A DNA stretch of 64,000 nt from Streptomyces flaveus (GTDB lineage Bacteria; Actinomycetota; Actinomycetes; Streptomycetales; Streptomycetaceae). The stretch spans positions 1 to 64,000 of the forward strand of contig NZ_BMPQ01000036.1 of NCBI RefSeq assembly GCF_014647675.1. Direction: 5' to 3'. Positions 7,883 through 15,131 of this stretch are shown here, in pieces. Within the stretch, counting starts at the first letter, position 1. Each line of letters starts with the position of its first letter. The position numbers were made by a program, and so were the translations under genes. Under the pieces are notes generated by a model, which was not told the DNA's origin, searched no databases, and was given only the letters and a program-made list of their open reading frames with translations.

Positions 7883-8857
7883 ATGCCAGAGAGCAACCCC
7901 ATCCTGATCACCGGTGCCGCCGGCGAAATCGGCGGCGTGAGCCGCACCATGGTCGACATGCTGCTCGAACGAGGGCACCCGGTGCGCGCGTTCGTGCGCC
8001 AGGACGATGAACGCGCCCACGCGCTCCGGCAGGCAGGGGCCGAGGTTGCCGTCGGTGACCTGCTCAACATCGCCGACGTGATCGCCGCGCTGAAGGGCGT
8101 CCGCCGCATCTACTTCAGCATGAGCCTGTCGCCGTACTACACCGACGCCGTCAGCCTGATGGCCGCGGCGGCACGGGCCCAGAGCGACATCGAGGTCTTC
8201 GTCAACATCTCCGAGTACGAGCAGTCGTTCATGACGTTCGAGAAGATGACCGCGCCGGAGGAAGAACGGCGTGCATGGCTCGGCGGACTCGTCACGCAGT
8301 GGTCGCCGCAACAACGCGCCCACTGGATCGCCGAGCAGGTGCTGGACTGGTCCGGCCTCCCGACCGTCAACATACGGGCCGCCATGTTCGTCGAGAACCC
8401 CCTGATGACCTGGCTGGCGCTGGGCCCGCTGAGCAACGGTGAACTGCGCCTGCCCTTCGGCCACCATCGGCTCGCGCCCATCGCCAGTTACGACGTGGCG
8501 GAGCTGTGCGTGAAGATCCTCACCGACCCGGCGCCGCACATCTCCAAGTCCTACGACCTCAACGGCCCGGAGCTGAAGGACATGCACGGGTTCGCCCAGG
8601 ACTACGCCGCCGCACTGGGACGCCAGGTCACCTACGTTCCCGAAGACGTCGAAACCTGGAACGAGACCTACGTGGACAGTGCCCTGGCAGCGTTCCCGCA
8701 CACCGCGGAGCACCTGAAGACCCTGACCCGGCTGATGGGCGGCGGCGGATACCGCGGCACCACCGACCAACTGGAAACCCTCCTCGGACGCCCGCCGAAG
8801 ACCGTGCGGTGGGCACTGGAGAACCACCCACGCATCCGGAAACTGGCAGCCGCCTGA
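7883..8857 (+). CDS. NmrA-like NAD(P)-binding protein
   Basis: A 324-residue atypical SDR of the NmrA/HSCARG type. The N-terminus has the Rossmann motif in ILITGAAGEIGGVSR and the expected VRAFVRQDDER segment for NADP discrimination. It lacks a clear YxxxK pair, as is usual for NmrA proteins, which act as redox sensors or as reductases of azo, quinone or ether compounds. I start at the ATG at 7883, with AGAGGA upstream; an earlier ATG at 7811 overlaps the dead hydrolase and has no ribosome site. It is probably the last gene of the TetR-controlled transcript. The 218 bases after it show no gene. Confidence 0.8.
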   Translation: MPESNPILITGAAGEIGGVSRTMVDMLLERGHPVRAFVRQDDERAHALRQAGAEVAVGDLLNIADVIAALKGVRRIYFSMSLSPYYTDAVSLMAAAARAQSDIEVFVNISEYEQSFMTFEKMTAPEEERRAWLGGLVTQWSPQQRAHWIAEQVLDWSGLPTVNIRAAMFVENPLMTWLALGPLSNGELRLPFGHHRLAPIASYDVAELCVKILTDPAPHISKSYDLNGPELKDMHGFAQDYAAALGRQVTYVPEDVETWNETYVDSALAAFPHTAEHLKTLTRLMGGGGYRGTTDQLETLLGRPPKTVRWALENHPRIRKLAAA

Positions 8858-9075
8858 GCCGCCGAGTGATCCGGGCCACCTCTCCCGCTCGTCGGATTCC
8901 GCCCTTTGACGCGTGAAGGTGACCGAACGCACCTGGGGCCACCACGTCGACCTCGAGCTCCGTAGCGGGCGTGGCCCTGCGCTGTGCCAAAGTGCCAACC
9001 ATCTCTCTGATTCGAGCCTCCAGTCGTTGAAGCTACTTGGCATCAGTGCAGGTCACGAAGATTGCCTGATGCCAA

Positions 9076-9237
9076 CTAGCGATCCTGGTCACAACAAGGC
9101 TGCGTCGTCCCATGCGGGACAGGCCCCGGCGTGAGCCGCGCCATCACCTTGTGACAATCGAGGACGTACCCGCGATCGCGGGCCATGGCGTCGGTGTACT
9201 CCTGCGCGGCCTTCGGGGGAACTTCGTCGGCCGTCAT
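9076..9237 (-). pseudogene. carboxymuconolactone decarboxylase family, N-terminal fragment
   Basis: An open frame of 53 codons starts with MTADEVPPKAAQEYTDAMA and RDRGYVLDCHKVMA, which resembles the first helices of carboxymuconolactone-decarboxylase/AhpD-like proteins. It then turns into unrelated residues and stops. The conserved Cys-x-x-Cys/His core of the family is absent. Its ATG overlaps the stop of the preceding fragment in an ATGA arrangement, as in an intact operon. The loss of its 3' part marks the deletion end of the aromatic operon. Confidence 0.6.
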
Positions 9238-9323
9238 CCTCGGTCTCCCTCGTGCGGGGCGGTACGGACGTAGTGTGCCGTCGCGCCCGGTCTGAGGAGG
9301 TAGTCGCGCTGCTCGATGATCAC
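9234..9323 (-). pseudogene. NIPSNAP-like N-terminal fragment (29 codons)
   Basis: The GTG start overlaps the stop of the hydroxylase gene (GTGA). The frame reads VIIEQRDYLLRPGATAHYVR, very like the first strand and helix of NIPSNAP-family proteins, then ends after nine more residues. Full members have about 100 or more residues, so this is a truncated gene, possibly fused to the tail of another lost gene. It shows that the operon once continued further. Confidence 0.55.
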
Positions 9324-11002
9324 GACGCCTCTCCCTCCGTGACGGGCATCGAGCGCCAGGCGTCCTTGAACTCCGTGGACCGTGACGGCGCGACCAGTCG
9401 TTCGAAGGCGCCGGTCACCGTCGCCAGGTCTCGGGGTTCGGTCAGGGCCGCGAGATACCGGTCGGGGCGGACGACGGCGACGCTGCCCTGGTGCTGGGTG
9501 AACCAGTCCCGCAGCGTGCCGTCGACGTCCTCCACCGTCACCGAGTCGGTCATCGACGTGCGCCGCTCGGTACGGGACCGACCGGAGCGGGATTCGACGA
9601 CGGTGATGTAGCGAGTGCCGATACGGTCCCAGAAGGCACGGGAGTCAGCATCCAGATGTACGAGCGGATCAGTGCCGTAGCCGATGAGGGCGAACCACTC
9701 GCCGAGTGTCTCGTCGAGCGGCAGCACCCGCCCTTCGGCGGTCTCGACCCTGGGCTGGATGAGCATCCGGCCCGCCGGTGAACTCTTCCGAAAGGTCCCG
9801 TGGCGGTGCAGCATGACGCCCTCGCTGTACCGGGGCACGGGCTTGAACCGCATCTGTATGACCCAGTCGCGCACTGACGGTGCCACCGTGAGTCCGCGCA
9901 ACAGGGTGTCGCGCGCGCGGGCCACCGTGGGGCTCGTCGGTGAAAGGAACCGGCCGAGGGCGTCCGACAGTTTCACCATCGTCCTGGCGTGCTCGCGCCG
10001 CTCGGTGTCGTATGTGGCGAGAATCCTCGGATGGGCGCGGCCGGTGACGACCGCCGCCAGCTTCCAGGCGACATTGGTCGCGTCCCGTATGCCGGTGTTC
10101 ATGCCCTGCCCTGCCCATGGGGGCATGAGGTGGGCGGCGTCGCCCACGAGGCAGATCCGGCCGTCCACGAAGCGGTCGGCGACCCGCGAATGGTGCGTGT
10201 AGACGCGAGCTCGGATGATGTTGAGCGCCGTGGGATCGGGCACGTGCCGGGTGAGGAGTTCGCGTACCTTCTCGGGCCGGAGCATGGCCTCGGCGTCCTC
10301 GCCGGGGAACAGCATGAACTCCCAGCGGCGGTAGTTGTAGGGCAGGTCCAGGCAGACGTACGGGCGCTTCGGGTCGCCGTGCAGTCCCGTGTACGGGGCG
10401 TCGAGCGGATCATTGTCGCACTCGATGACCACCCACTTGCGGGGATGGGTGTCGCCGCTCAACGGGATGCCGAGTTGCTCGCGTACGGTACTGCGGCCGC
10501 CGTCGGCGGCGACCACGTACTCGGCGTGGACGAGTACGCGTTCGCCCTGGGGGTCTGTGACGTGGAGCCGTGCTTCGGTGCCGTCCTGCTCCACACGTAT
10601 GAGTTCGTGCCCCAGCAGAGGCCGGACGTGGGGATAGCGTTCGAGGCCGGCGTGCAGCGTGCGCTCCGCGAGTTGCTGCATGAAGATGTTGCGCCGGGGC
10701 CAGCCGTACTCCTTGGTTTCCGGCCGGATGTCGGCGAGACAGACACCGTTCGCGGCGAACATCCTCAGCGGAACGTTCTGGATCATGTCGGCCAGCATCT
10801 CGTCGGCGAGCCCGATGCCCTGGAAACTGCGCAGGCATTCGTCGTCCATGCCGACCGCGCGCGGGTAGTCGACGATGTCCTCACTGCGGTCGATCAGCAG
10901 GGTGCGTACCCCGTAGAGGCCGAGGTAGTTCGCGACCGTCGCTCCGACGGGCCCGGCGCCGACGACGGCGACCTGGGTGCGGTGTTCGACGGGTTCGGTC
11001 AT
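9320..11002 (-). CDS. FAD-dependent aromatic hydroxylase (MhpA-like)
   Basis: A 560-residue flavoprotein monooxygenase of the PheA/MhpA class. It has the dinucleotide motif VVGAGPVGATVANYLG, the DG motif in VAADGGRSTVREQLG, and the FAD ribityl motif VGDAAHLMPPWAGQGMNTG. Length and layout fit 3-(3-hydroxyphenyl)propionate hydroxylase, which adds a hydroxyl group beside an existing phenolic one using NADH and O2. The ATG overlaps the stop of the upstream hydrolase (ATGA), so the two are translationally coupled. With the VOC protein and the hydrolase it could make and open a catechol ring. The true substrate is unknown. Confidence 0.88.
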   Translation of the reverse strand: MTEPVEHRTQVAVVGAGPVGATVANYLGLYGVRTLLIDRSEDIVDYPRAVGMDDECLRSFQGIGLADEMLADMIQNVPLRMFAANGVCLADIRPETKEYGWPRRNIFMQQLAERTLHAGLERYPHVRPLLGHELIRVEQDGTEARLHVTDPQGERVLVHAEYVVAADGGRSTVREQLGIPLSGDTHPRKWVVIECDNDPLDAPYTGLHGDPKRPYVCLDLPYNYRRWEFMLFPGEDAEAMLRPEKVRELLTRHVPDPTALNIIRARVYTHHSRVADRFVDGRICLVGDAAHLMPPWAGQGMNTGIRDATNVAWKLAAVVTGRAHPRILATYDTERREHARTMVKLSDALGRFLSPTSPTVARARDTLLRGLTVAPSVRDWVIQMRFKPVPRYSEGVMLHRHGTFRKSSPAGRMLIQPRVETAEGRVLPLDETLGEWFALIGYGTDPLVHLDADSRAFWDRIGTRYITVVESRSGRSRTERRTSMTDSVTVEDVDGTLRDWFTQHQGSVAVVRPDRYLAALTEPRDLATVTGAFERLVAPSRSTEFKDAWRSMPVTEGEAS

Positions 11003-11871
11003 CGGACAACCTCCGAACTCCTGAGGAATCTTGTGAGGCGGTGATGGAAGAGATCGGGGGCGTCGTCGTGCACGTAGTGGCCTGCCCCGGGGATCTCCAC
11101 CGTGTGGATGCGCGGGTTGCGCTGCGTCATCGCGGCCATGGTGGCGGCGGGGAGGAAGTCCGACTCCCCGCCCCGGACGATCAGGGTCGGGCACCGAAGG
11201 GCGTCGACGTACGGCCACAGGTCCACCTGCCGGGCCGGATCAGGGTCGAGGCGGGCTGCCGCGATGCCCGCCAGGTCGAACTTCCAGCGCCACCGTCCCT
11301 CTCCGTCCGGGGCGAGGGTGTGCCGCAGCCTGGAGTCGAGGGCGTCTTCGGAGATGTTCGGCCGGATGTCGCGCCAGTACGCGCGGGCCGCCTCCTGGCT
11401 GGGGAAGTCCGGGGGAGTGTTGGCCACTTCGCGTTTGATGCGCTTGGCTCCCTCGCCGGACAGCGATGAGCCGGGCCCGATGTCCTCGACGACCGCCGCG
11501 CCCACCCGCTCGGGGTGACGCGCGGCGTAGACGTACGTGGTGGTGCCGCCCATGGAATGACCCAGCAGCACGAACCGGTCCAGGCCGAGGCGGTCGGCGA
11601 ACTGCTCCAGATCGGCTACGTAGGACTCCGTGTAGTACTCGCCTTTCGGATCCCAGTCGCTGTCACCTCGCCCACGAGCATCCGGGGCCAGCACGCGGTA
11701 GCGGTCGCCGAGCCGTTGTGCCAGCGGCTCGAACGTCCGGGCGTAGCTGCGCAGTCCGTGCAGCATGACGATCGCGGGCCGGTCCTCGTAGCCCCACTCG
11801 ACATAGTGCGTGCGCAGGCCGTTGAGTGTGATGAAGCGGTCCTGCCCCACTGCGGTGGTGTCGGCGGCCAT
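10999..11871 (-). CDS. alpha/beta hydrolase, possible C-C bond hydrolase
   Basis: A 290-residue alpha/beta hydrolase. The oxyanion segment MLHGLRSYARTF, the nucleophile elbow GHSMGG (Ser about 106), the acid in RGGESDFLP and the histidine in GAGHYVHDD make a full catalytic triad. No signal peptide is present. Its start follows the upstream stop by one base and its stop overlaps the hydroxylase start, so it is deep inside one operon. Beside an aromatic hydroxylase and a VOC protein, a role in hydrolysing a ring-cleavage product (as MhpC does) is plausible; an esterase or lactonase role is equally possible. Confidence 0.85.
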   Translation of the reverse strand: MAADTTAVGQDRFITLNGLRTHYVEWGYEDRPAIVMLHGLRSYARTFEPLAQRLGDRYRVLAPDARGRGDSDWDPKGEYYTESYVADLEQFADRLGLDRFVLLGHSMGGTTTYVYAARHPERVGAAVVEDIGPGSSLSGEGAKRIKREVANTPPDFPSQEAARAYWRDIRPNISEDALDSRLRHTLAPDGEGRWRWKFDLAGIAAARLDPDPARQVDLWPYVDALRCPTLIVRGGESDFLPAATMAAMTQRNPRIHTVEIPGAGHYVHDDAPDLFHHRLTRFLRSSEVVR

Positions 11872-11872
11872 C

Positions 11873-12475
11873 TCAGTGCAGCCCGTCCTGGCCCTGCACC
11901 TCGTCGGCGTTGATACCGCCCAGCCGGGCGTGCAGCCGGCCACGCGTGGCGAACGCGAACACCACGACGACCTCGTCCGGGTTCGGGGCGTCGGAGAAGT
12001 TCACCGTGATGGTGTCGTAGTGCGAGCGGACGTAGAGGGCGTCCTTGTGGGCCAGGGGAACGTCGAGTTCGGTACCGGGCCCGCCTCGCTTGCCGGTCGA
12101 GGGGACCCACGCCTTCCCGCCGCCGACCGCCTCGCGCACCGGGTTCGCGAAGACCGCGGTGAGGAAGGCGTTGCCGTGTTCGTACTCGCCTGCCGTGCCG
12201 ACCAGGCACGCCTTGCCGTAGCTCTGGATCGCGAGGCCGCCGGCCGCCTCCTGGATCCGCCGGCCGAACTCCTCACCCAGCTTGGGCGATTCGGTGACGA
12301 TGTCGCCGAGGTCCTGGCTGAACCGTCCGGCGTAGGGATTGTGGATCGCCGCCGCGATGACGATCTTGCGTACGGGCTCGCCGTCCGCGAGGACGCCTGT
12401 CTCGTTGGCGAGGGTGTCCTCGGTCTGGGTGAACCACTTGCGGATGTGGTAACCGGCGAAGTTGGGCTGGGGCAT
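11873..12475 (-). CDS. amino acid synthesis family protein (PF06684-like)
   Basis: A 200-residue protein that matches the pattern of the so-called amino acid synthesis family: IRKWFTQTEDTLANETG, then KIVIAAAIHNPYAGRFSQDL, GEYEHGNAFLTAVFANPVR and a KRGGPGTELDVPLAHKDALY segment. The biochemical role of this family is not established, despite its name. The ATG at 12475 has GAGGAA at a proper distance; an upstream ATG at 12517 precedes that site. Being coupled to the hydrolase (TGAG then ATG), it belongs to the aromatic operon. Members often occur beside amidase or ring-opening enzymes, so a hydrolytic role is conceivable. Confidence 0.75.
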   Translation of the reverse strand: MPQPNFAGYHIRKWFTQTEDTLANETGVLADGEPVRKIVIAAAIHNPYAGRFSQDLGDIVTESPKLGEEFGRRIQEAAGGLAIQSYGKACLVGTAGEYEHGNAFLTAVFANPVREAVGGGKAWVPSTGKRGGPGTELDVPLAHKDALYVRSHYDTITVNFSDAPNPDEVVVVFAFATRGRLHARLGGINADEVQGQDGLH

Positions 12476-12590
12476 GGGTGTTTCCTCGGGTTCCGGACGG
12501 AGACGGGACTCGGGCATGGAGAGCTCCGTGAAGAGACGGGACGGTAAAAGGGGGTGGGGCAGAGGCGGGGCGAGACCTGGACGCCAGGGG

Positions 12591-13118
12591 CTAGCCGCGG
12601 AGTGGCTCGATCTCCACCGGCTCGCTGGGGGCGCCGTACAGGCCGAGGATGCGTTTGCCCTCCTCGTCGTCGGTGACCGTCTCGTGGAAGAACTCGAAGC
12701 GGTTGCCGTCCGGATCGGTGAAATAGAGGCCGAAGCCGATCTTGTGGTCCGTGGTCTTCACCACGGGTACGCCCTTGGCCAGCAGCATCCCGTACAGCCG
12801 CCGCCACTCCTCCAGGTCGCCCTCCACCTCAAGGCCGTAGTGCTGCAGGCCGACACCTCCCGTGCCGGCTCCTTCCTCGGCGCGGATCAGGGCGATGTCG
12901 TGGTGCTTCTTGCCGAAGGACAGGAACACCCACTGCGGGCCGCGTGCGGTGACCTCCATGCCGAGGACGTCCTCGTACCACTGGGCAGAGGCCTCCGGGT
13001 CGCGGACGAACAGCGACAGATGGGTGCGGCGTACCCGCGGCTTCGGAGCGTTCTGCGGGTCGGCCGGGATCGGCGTGGGCTCCTCGTTCGGGTCGAGTAC
13101 GCGCTCGTCGGGGTCCAA
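12591..13118 (-). CDS. VOC-fold protein, extradiol dioxygenase-like
   Basis: A 175-residue vicinal-oxygen-chelate protein. Three candidate metal ligands stand where extradiol dioxygenases and glyoxalases have them: His33 (RTHLSLF), His93 (LQHYGLEV) and Glu142 (NRFEFF). This two-His-one-carboxylate pattern suggests an Fe(II) or Mn(II) enzyme that might cleave a catechol. The start is probably the TTG at 13118, because GGAAGGA lies before it and the propeller gene ends two bases upstream; no ATG or GTG fits. The first 30 residues are a Pro- and Asp-rich extension. A gap of 115 bases separates it from the next gene. Confidence 0.8.
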   Translation of the reverse strand: MDPDERVLDPNEEPTPIPADPQNAPKPRVRRTHLSLFVRDPEASAQWYEDVLGMEVTARGPQWVFLSFGKKHHDIALIRAEEGAGTGGVGLQHYGLEVEGDLEEWRRLYGMLLAKGVPVVKTTDHKIGFGLYFTDPDGNRFEFFHETVTDDEEGKRILGLYGAPSEPVEIEPLRG

Positions 13119-13120
13119 GG

Positions 13121-14143
13121 TCAGTGTCCTTCCGTGGCGGGTGCTACTGCCGGAGTCCAGGTCACGTCCGTGATCTCGCTGAACTCGCGCCACTCCTTGC
13201 GCCAGGTGCGACCGGAGTCGATGGAGCGGAAGAGATGGCCGTACTTCGTTCCCGCGAAGACCAGTTGTGGATCGGCGGCGTGGGTGCCGAAGGCCCAGAC
13301 GGTCGAGTTGGCGGGCGTGTCCAGGGCGGTGTCCTGCCAGGTGTGCCCCAGGTCCTCGGAGCGCAGGATCTTGGTGGTGGTGCCGGGGGTGCCGTCGCCG
13401 ATGCCGAGCAGCAGGTCGTCGGTGCCGGGGAGCTGCTTGACCAGCCGGGTGTAGTAGATGCCGAACGTCTTGCGGGAGTCGGTACGGGTCCAGCTGGCGC
13501 CGTCGTCCTGGCTGACGAAGAGTGCGTTGACGACGGCGACGACGATCGTCTTCGGCGGGCCCTCCAGGACGACCACACAGTGGATGTCGGAGTTGGTGAC
13601 GCCGTGGGGCAGGGTGGCAGGGGTGCCGTCGATCCGCTCCCAGGTGTCGCCCCGGTCAGCGCTGCGCCACAGGCCGCCCTCCTCGATGCCGAACCACATG
13701 TTCTTGGGTTCGTAGCGGTCGACGACGCAGGTCAGGACCCTGGGACGGTTGACGCCCGCGCAGAACTCCGGGATTTCCGGGGGCAGTTGGTCCCAGGTCG
13801 CCCCGCCGTCCGTGGTGCGGAACATGGCGGCCCGGGAAGGGGCGCCGGTTCCGGCGAGCATCGTGTCCGGATGGGTGGGGTCGATCGCCAGCGACCAGAT
13901 GGTCCGGTCGTTCATGGGCGAGTCGACACGGTGCCAGGTGACGCCGGCGTCGGAGCTGCGCACGAGTCCCGCGTCGGCGCCGGCGAAGACGACGTCGGGT
14001 TGTTCGGGATGGACGGCCAGGCAGCGGACGACGGCGTCGAACTCCAGGGCCTGTCCGAGTCCGAGACGGGACCACGTGGCGCCGTCGTCGGAGGAGCGCA
14101 GGACGCCCTGGCCCGCGGTGGCGACCAGGATGGTGCCTTCCAT
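13121..14143 (-). CDS. seven-Asp-box beta-propeller (BNR/sialidase-like repeat protein)
   Basis: A 340-residue repeat protein without a signal peptide. Seven Asp-boxes (S/T-x-D-x-G-x-T/S-W) can be counted: SSDDGATW, SSDAGVTW, TTDGGATW, SADRGDTW, SQDDGASW, SEDLGHTW and SIDSGRTW. That implies a beta-propeller of about seven blades, related to BNR, sortilin and sialidase propellers. The sialidase FRIP and arginine triad are not evident, so true sialidase activity is unlikely. It sits in the middle of a catabolic operon, with a TTG start for the next gene two bases past its stop. Its function is unknown; a scaffold, sensor or lyase role is open. Confidence 0.8.
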   Translation of the reverse strand: MEGTILVATAGQGVLRSSDDGATWSRLGLGQALEFDAVVRCLAVHPEQPDVVFAGADAGLVRSSDAGVTWHRVDSPMNDRTIWSLAIDPTHPDTMLAGTGAPSRAAMFRTTDGGATWDQLPPEIPEFCAGVNRPRVLTCVVDRYEPKNMWFGIEEGGLWRSADRGDTWERIDGTPATLPHGVTNSDIHCVVVLEGPPKTIVVAVVNALFVSQDDGASWTRTDSRKTFGIYYTRLVKQLPGTDDLLLGIGDGTPGTTTKILRSEDLGHTWQDTALDTPANSTVWAFGTHAADPQLVFAGTKYGHLFRSIDSGRTWRKEWREFSEITDVTWTPAVAPATEGH

Positions 14144-14228
14144 GTCGTGGGTTTCCTTTCGGAACTGCGGAACGAACGGGTGGGGTGAGGGGATGGCGGC
14201 CGTGGGGTGAGGGGGTGGTGGCCGTGGG

Positions 14229-15023
14229 CTAGAGGAAGATGCCGCGCGTGAGACCGCCGTCGATGCCCACGGACTCGCCGGTGATCGCGGCGGCCCTGGG
14301 GGAGGCGAGGAAGCAGACGGCCTGGGCGATCTCGTCCGCCTCCAATACCCGGCGGATCGGTGTGCGGGCGATGAAGTCCGCCTCGACCTCGGCCGCGGTG
14401 ATGCCGCGCTTGGCGGCCTCCTTCTCGTAGAGCTCGTGGATGTGCTCGGTCTCCACCACGCCGGGATGCAGGGTGTTGACGGTGATGCCGGACGGGCCGA
14501 GCTGGTCGGAGAGGGCCTTCGTCATGTGGACGATCGCGACGTTGCGCAGGCCGGAGAGCGCGTGGCTGGAACGGCCGGTCAGTCCGCCGATGTTGATGAT
14601 GCGGCCGTAGCCGCCCGCCTTCATGTGCGGGGTGACGGCCTGCGCGCAGCGGAAGTAGCCGACGACCTTGGTGTTGATGTCGGCCAGCAGCAGTTCGGGG
14701 TCGGCTTCCTCGACCGAGTTGCGGACCAGCCCGGAAGGGGCGGCCGCGCCGTTGACGAGGATGTCGATCCGCCCGAGGTCGTCGGCCACACGCCGCACCA
14801 TGGCGCGTACGGACTCGGTGTCGTTGGTGTCCGAGGCGTAGGGAACGACCCGGCCGCCGGTCTCGGACTCGAGTTCCTTGGCGGTGCGTTCCAGCAGGGG
14901 CAGCCGACGGGCCGTGATGACGACGGTCGCGCCCTCGGCGGCGAGTTCGCGGGCGGTGGCTTTGCCGATGCCCAGGCTGCCGCCGGTGACGATGGCGGTC
15001 CTGCCGCCCAGTTCCAGGTGCAT
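14229..15023 (-). CDS. atypical SDR lacking the YxxxK catalytic pair
   Basis: A 264-residue SDR by fold: TGGSLGIGKA for NAD(P) binding, a modified NNAG as NGAA (91-94), and IDGGLTRG near the end. At the catalytic site, where SDRs have Tyr-x3-Lys, the sequence is RSSHALSGLRNVAIVHMTKA; aligned by the helix, Tyr is replaced by Ser157 and Lys by Asn161. It may therefore use another mechanism or bind rather than reduce its ligand. The ATG has GGGAG 6 bases upstream. It follows the aldehyde dehydrogenase after a tandem-repeat spacer and precedes the propeller gene. Confidence 0.8.
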   Translation of the reverse strand: MHLELGGRTAIVTGGSLGIGKATARELAAEGATVVITARRLPLLERTAKELESETGGRVVPYASDTNDTESVRAMVRRVADDLGRIDILVNGAAAPSGLVRNSVEEADPELLLADINTKVVGYFRCAQAVTPHMKAGGYGRIINIGGLTGRSSHALSGLRNVAIVHMTKALSDQLGPSGITVNTLHPGVVETEHIHELYEKEAAKRGITAAEVEADFIARTPIRRVLEADEIAQAVCFLASPRAAAITGESVGIDGGLTRGIFL

Positions 15024-15052
15024 GCGTGTCTCCCACAGACGTGATGGGCAAT

Positions 15053-15128
15053 AAGGGGCTTCAGCGACAAGGGGCTTCAACGACAGGGTGTTTCGGCGAC
15101 AAGGGCCTTCGGCGACAAGGGCCTTCGG
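15053..15128. repeat. 16-bp tandem repeat, 4.75 copies
   Basis: The unit AAGGGSCTTCRRCGAC is repeated at exact 16-bp steps from 15053, 15069, 15085, 15101 and 15117, the last copy being partial. It fills the gap between the aldehyde dehydrogenase stop and the next SDR start. Copies differ at a few positions, the third most. Each unit contains a short GAAG/CTTC dyad in RNA, which could fold or slow ribosomes. Confidence 0.85.
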
Positions 15129-15131
15129 ATG

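Noticed and set aside
8858..9075. Small open frames between the NmrA-like gene and the CMD fragment
   Set aside because: No family pattern or ribosome site; the stretch appears to be non-coding junction sequence.
15053..15128. CRISPR array
   Set aside because: The 16-bp units are contiguous with no spacers, so it is a simple tandem repeat.
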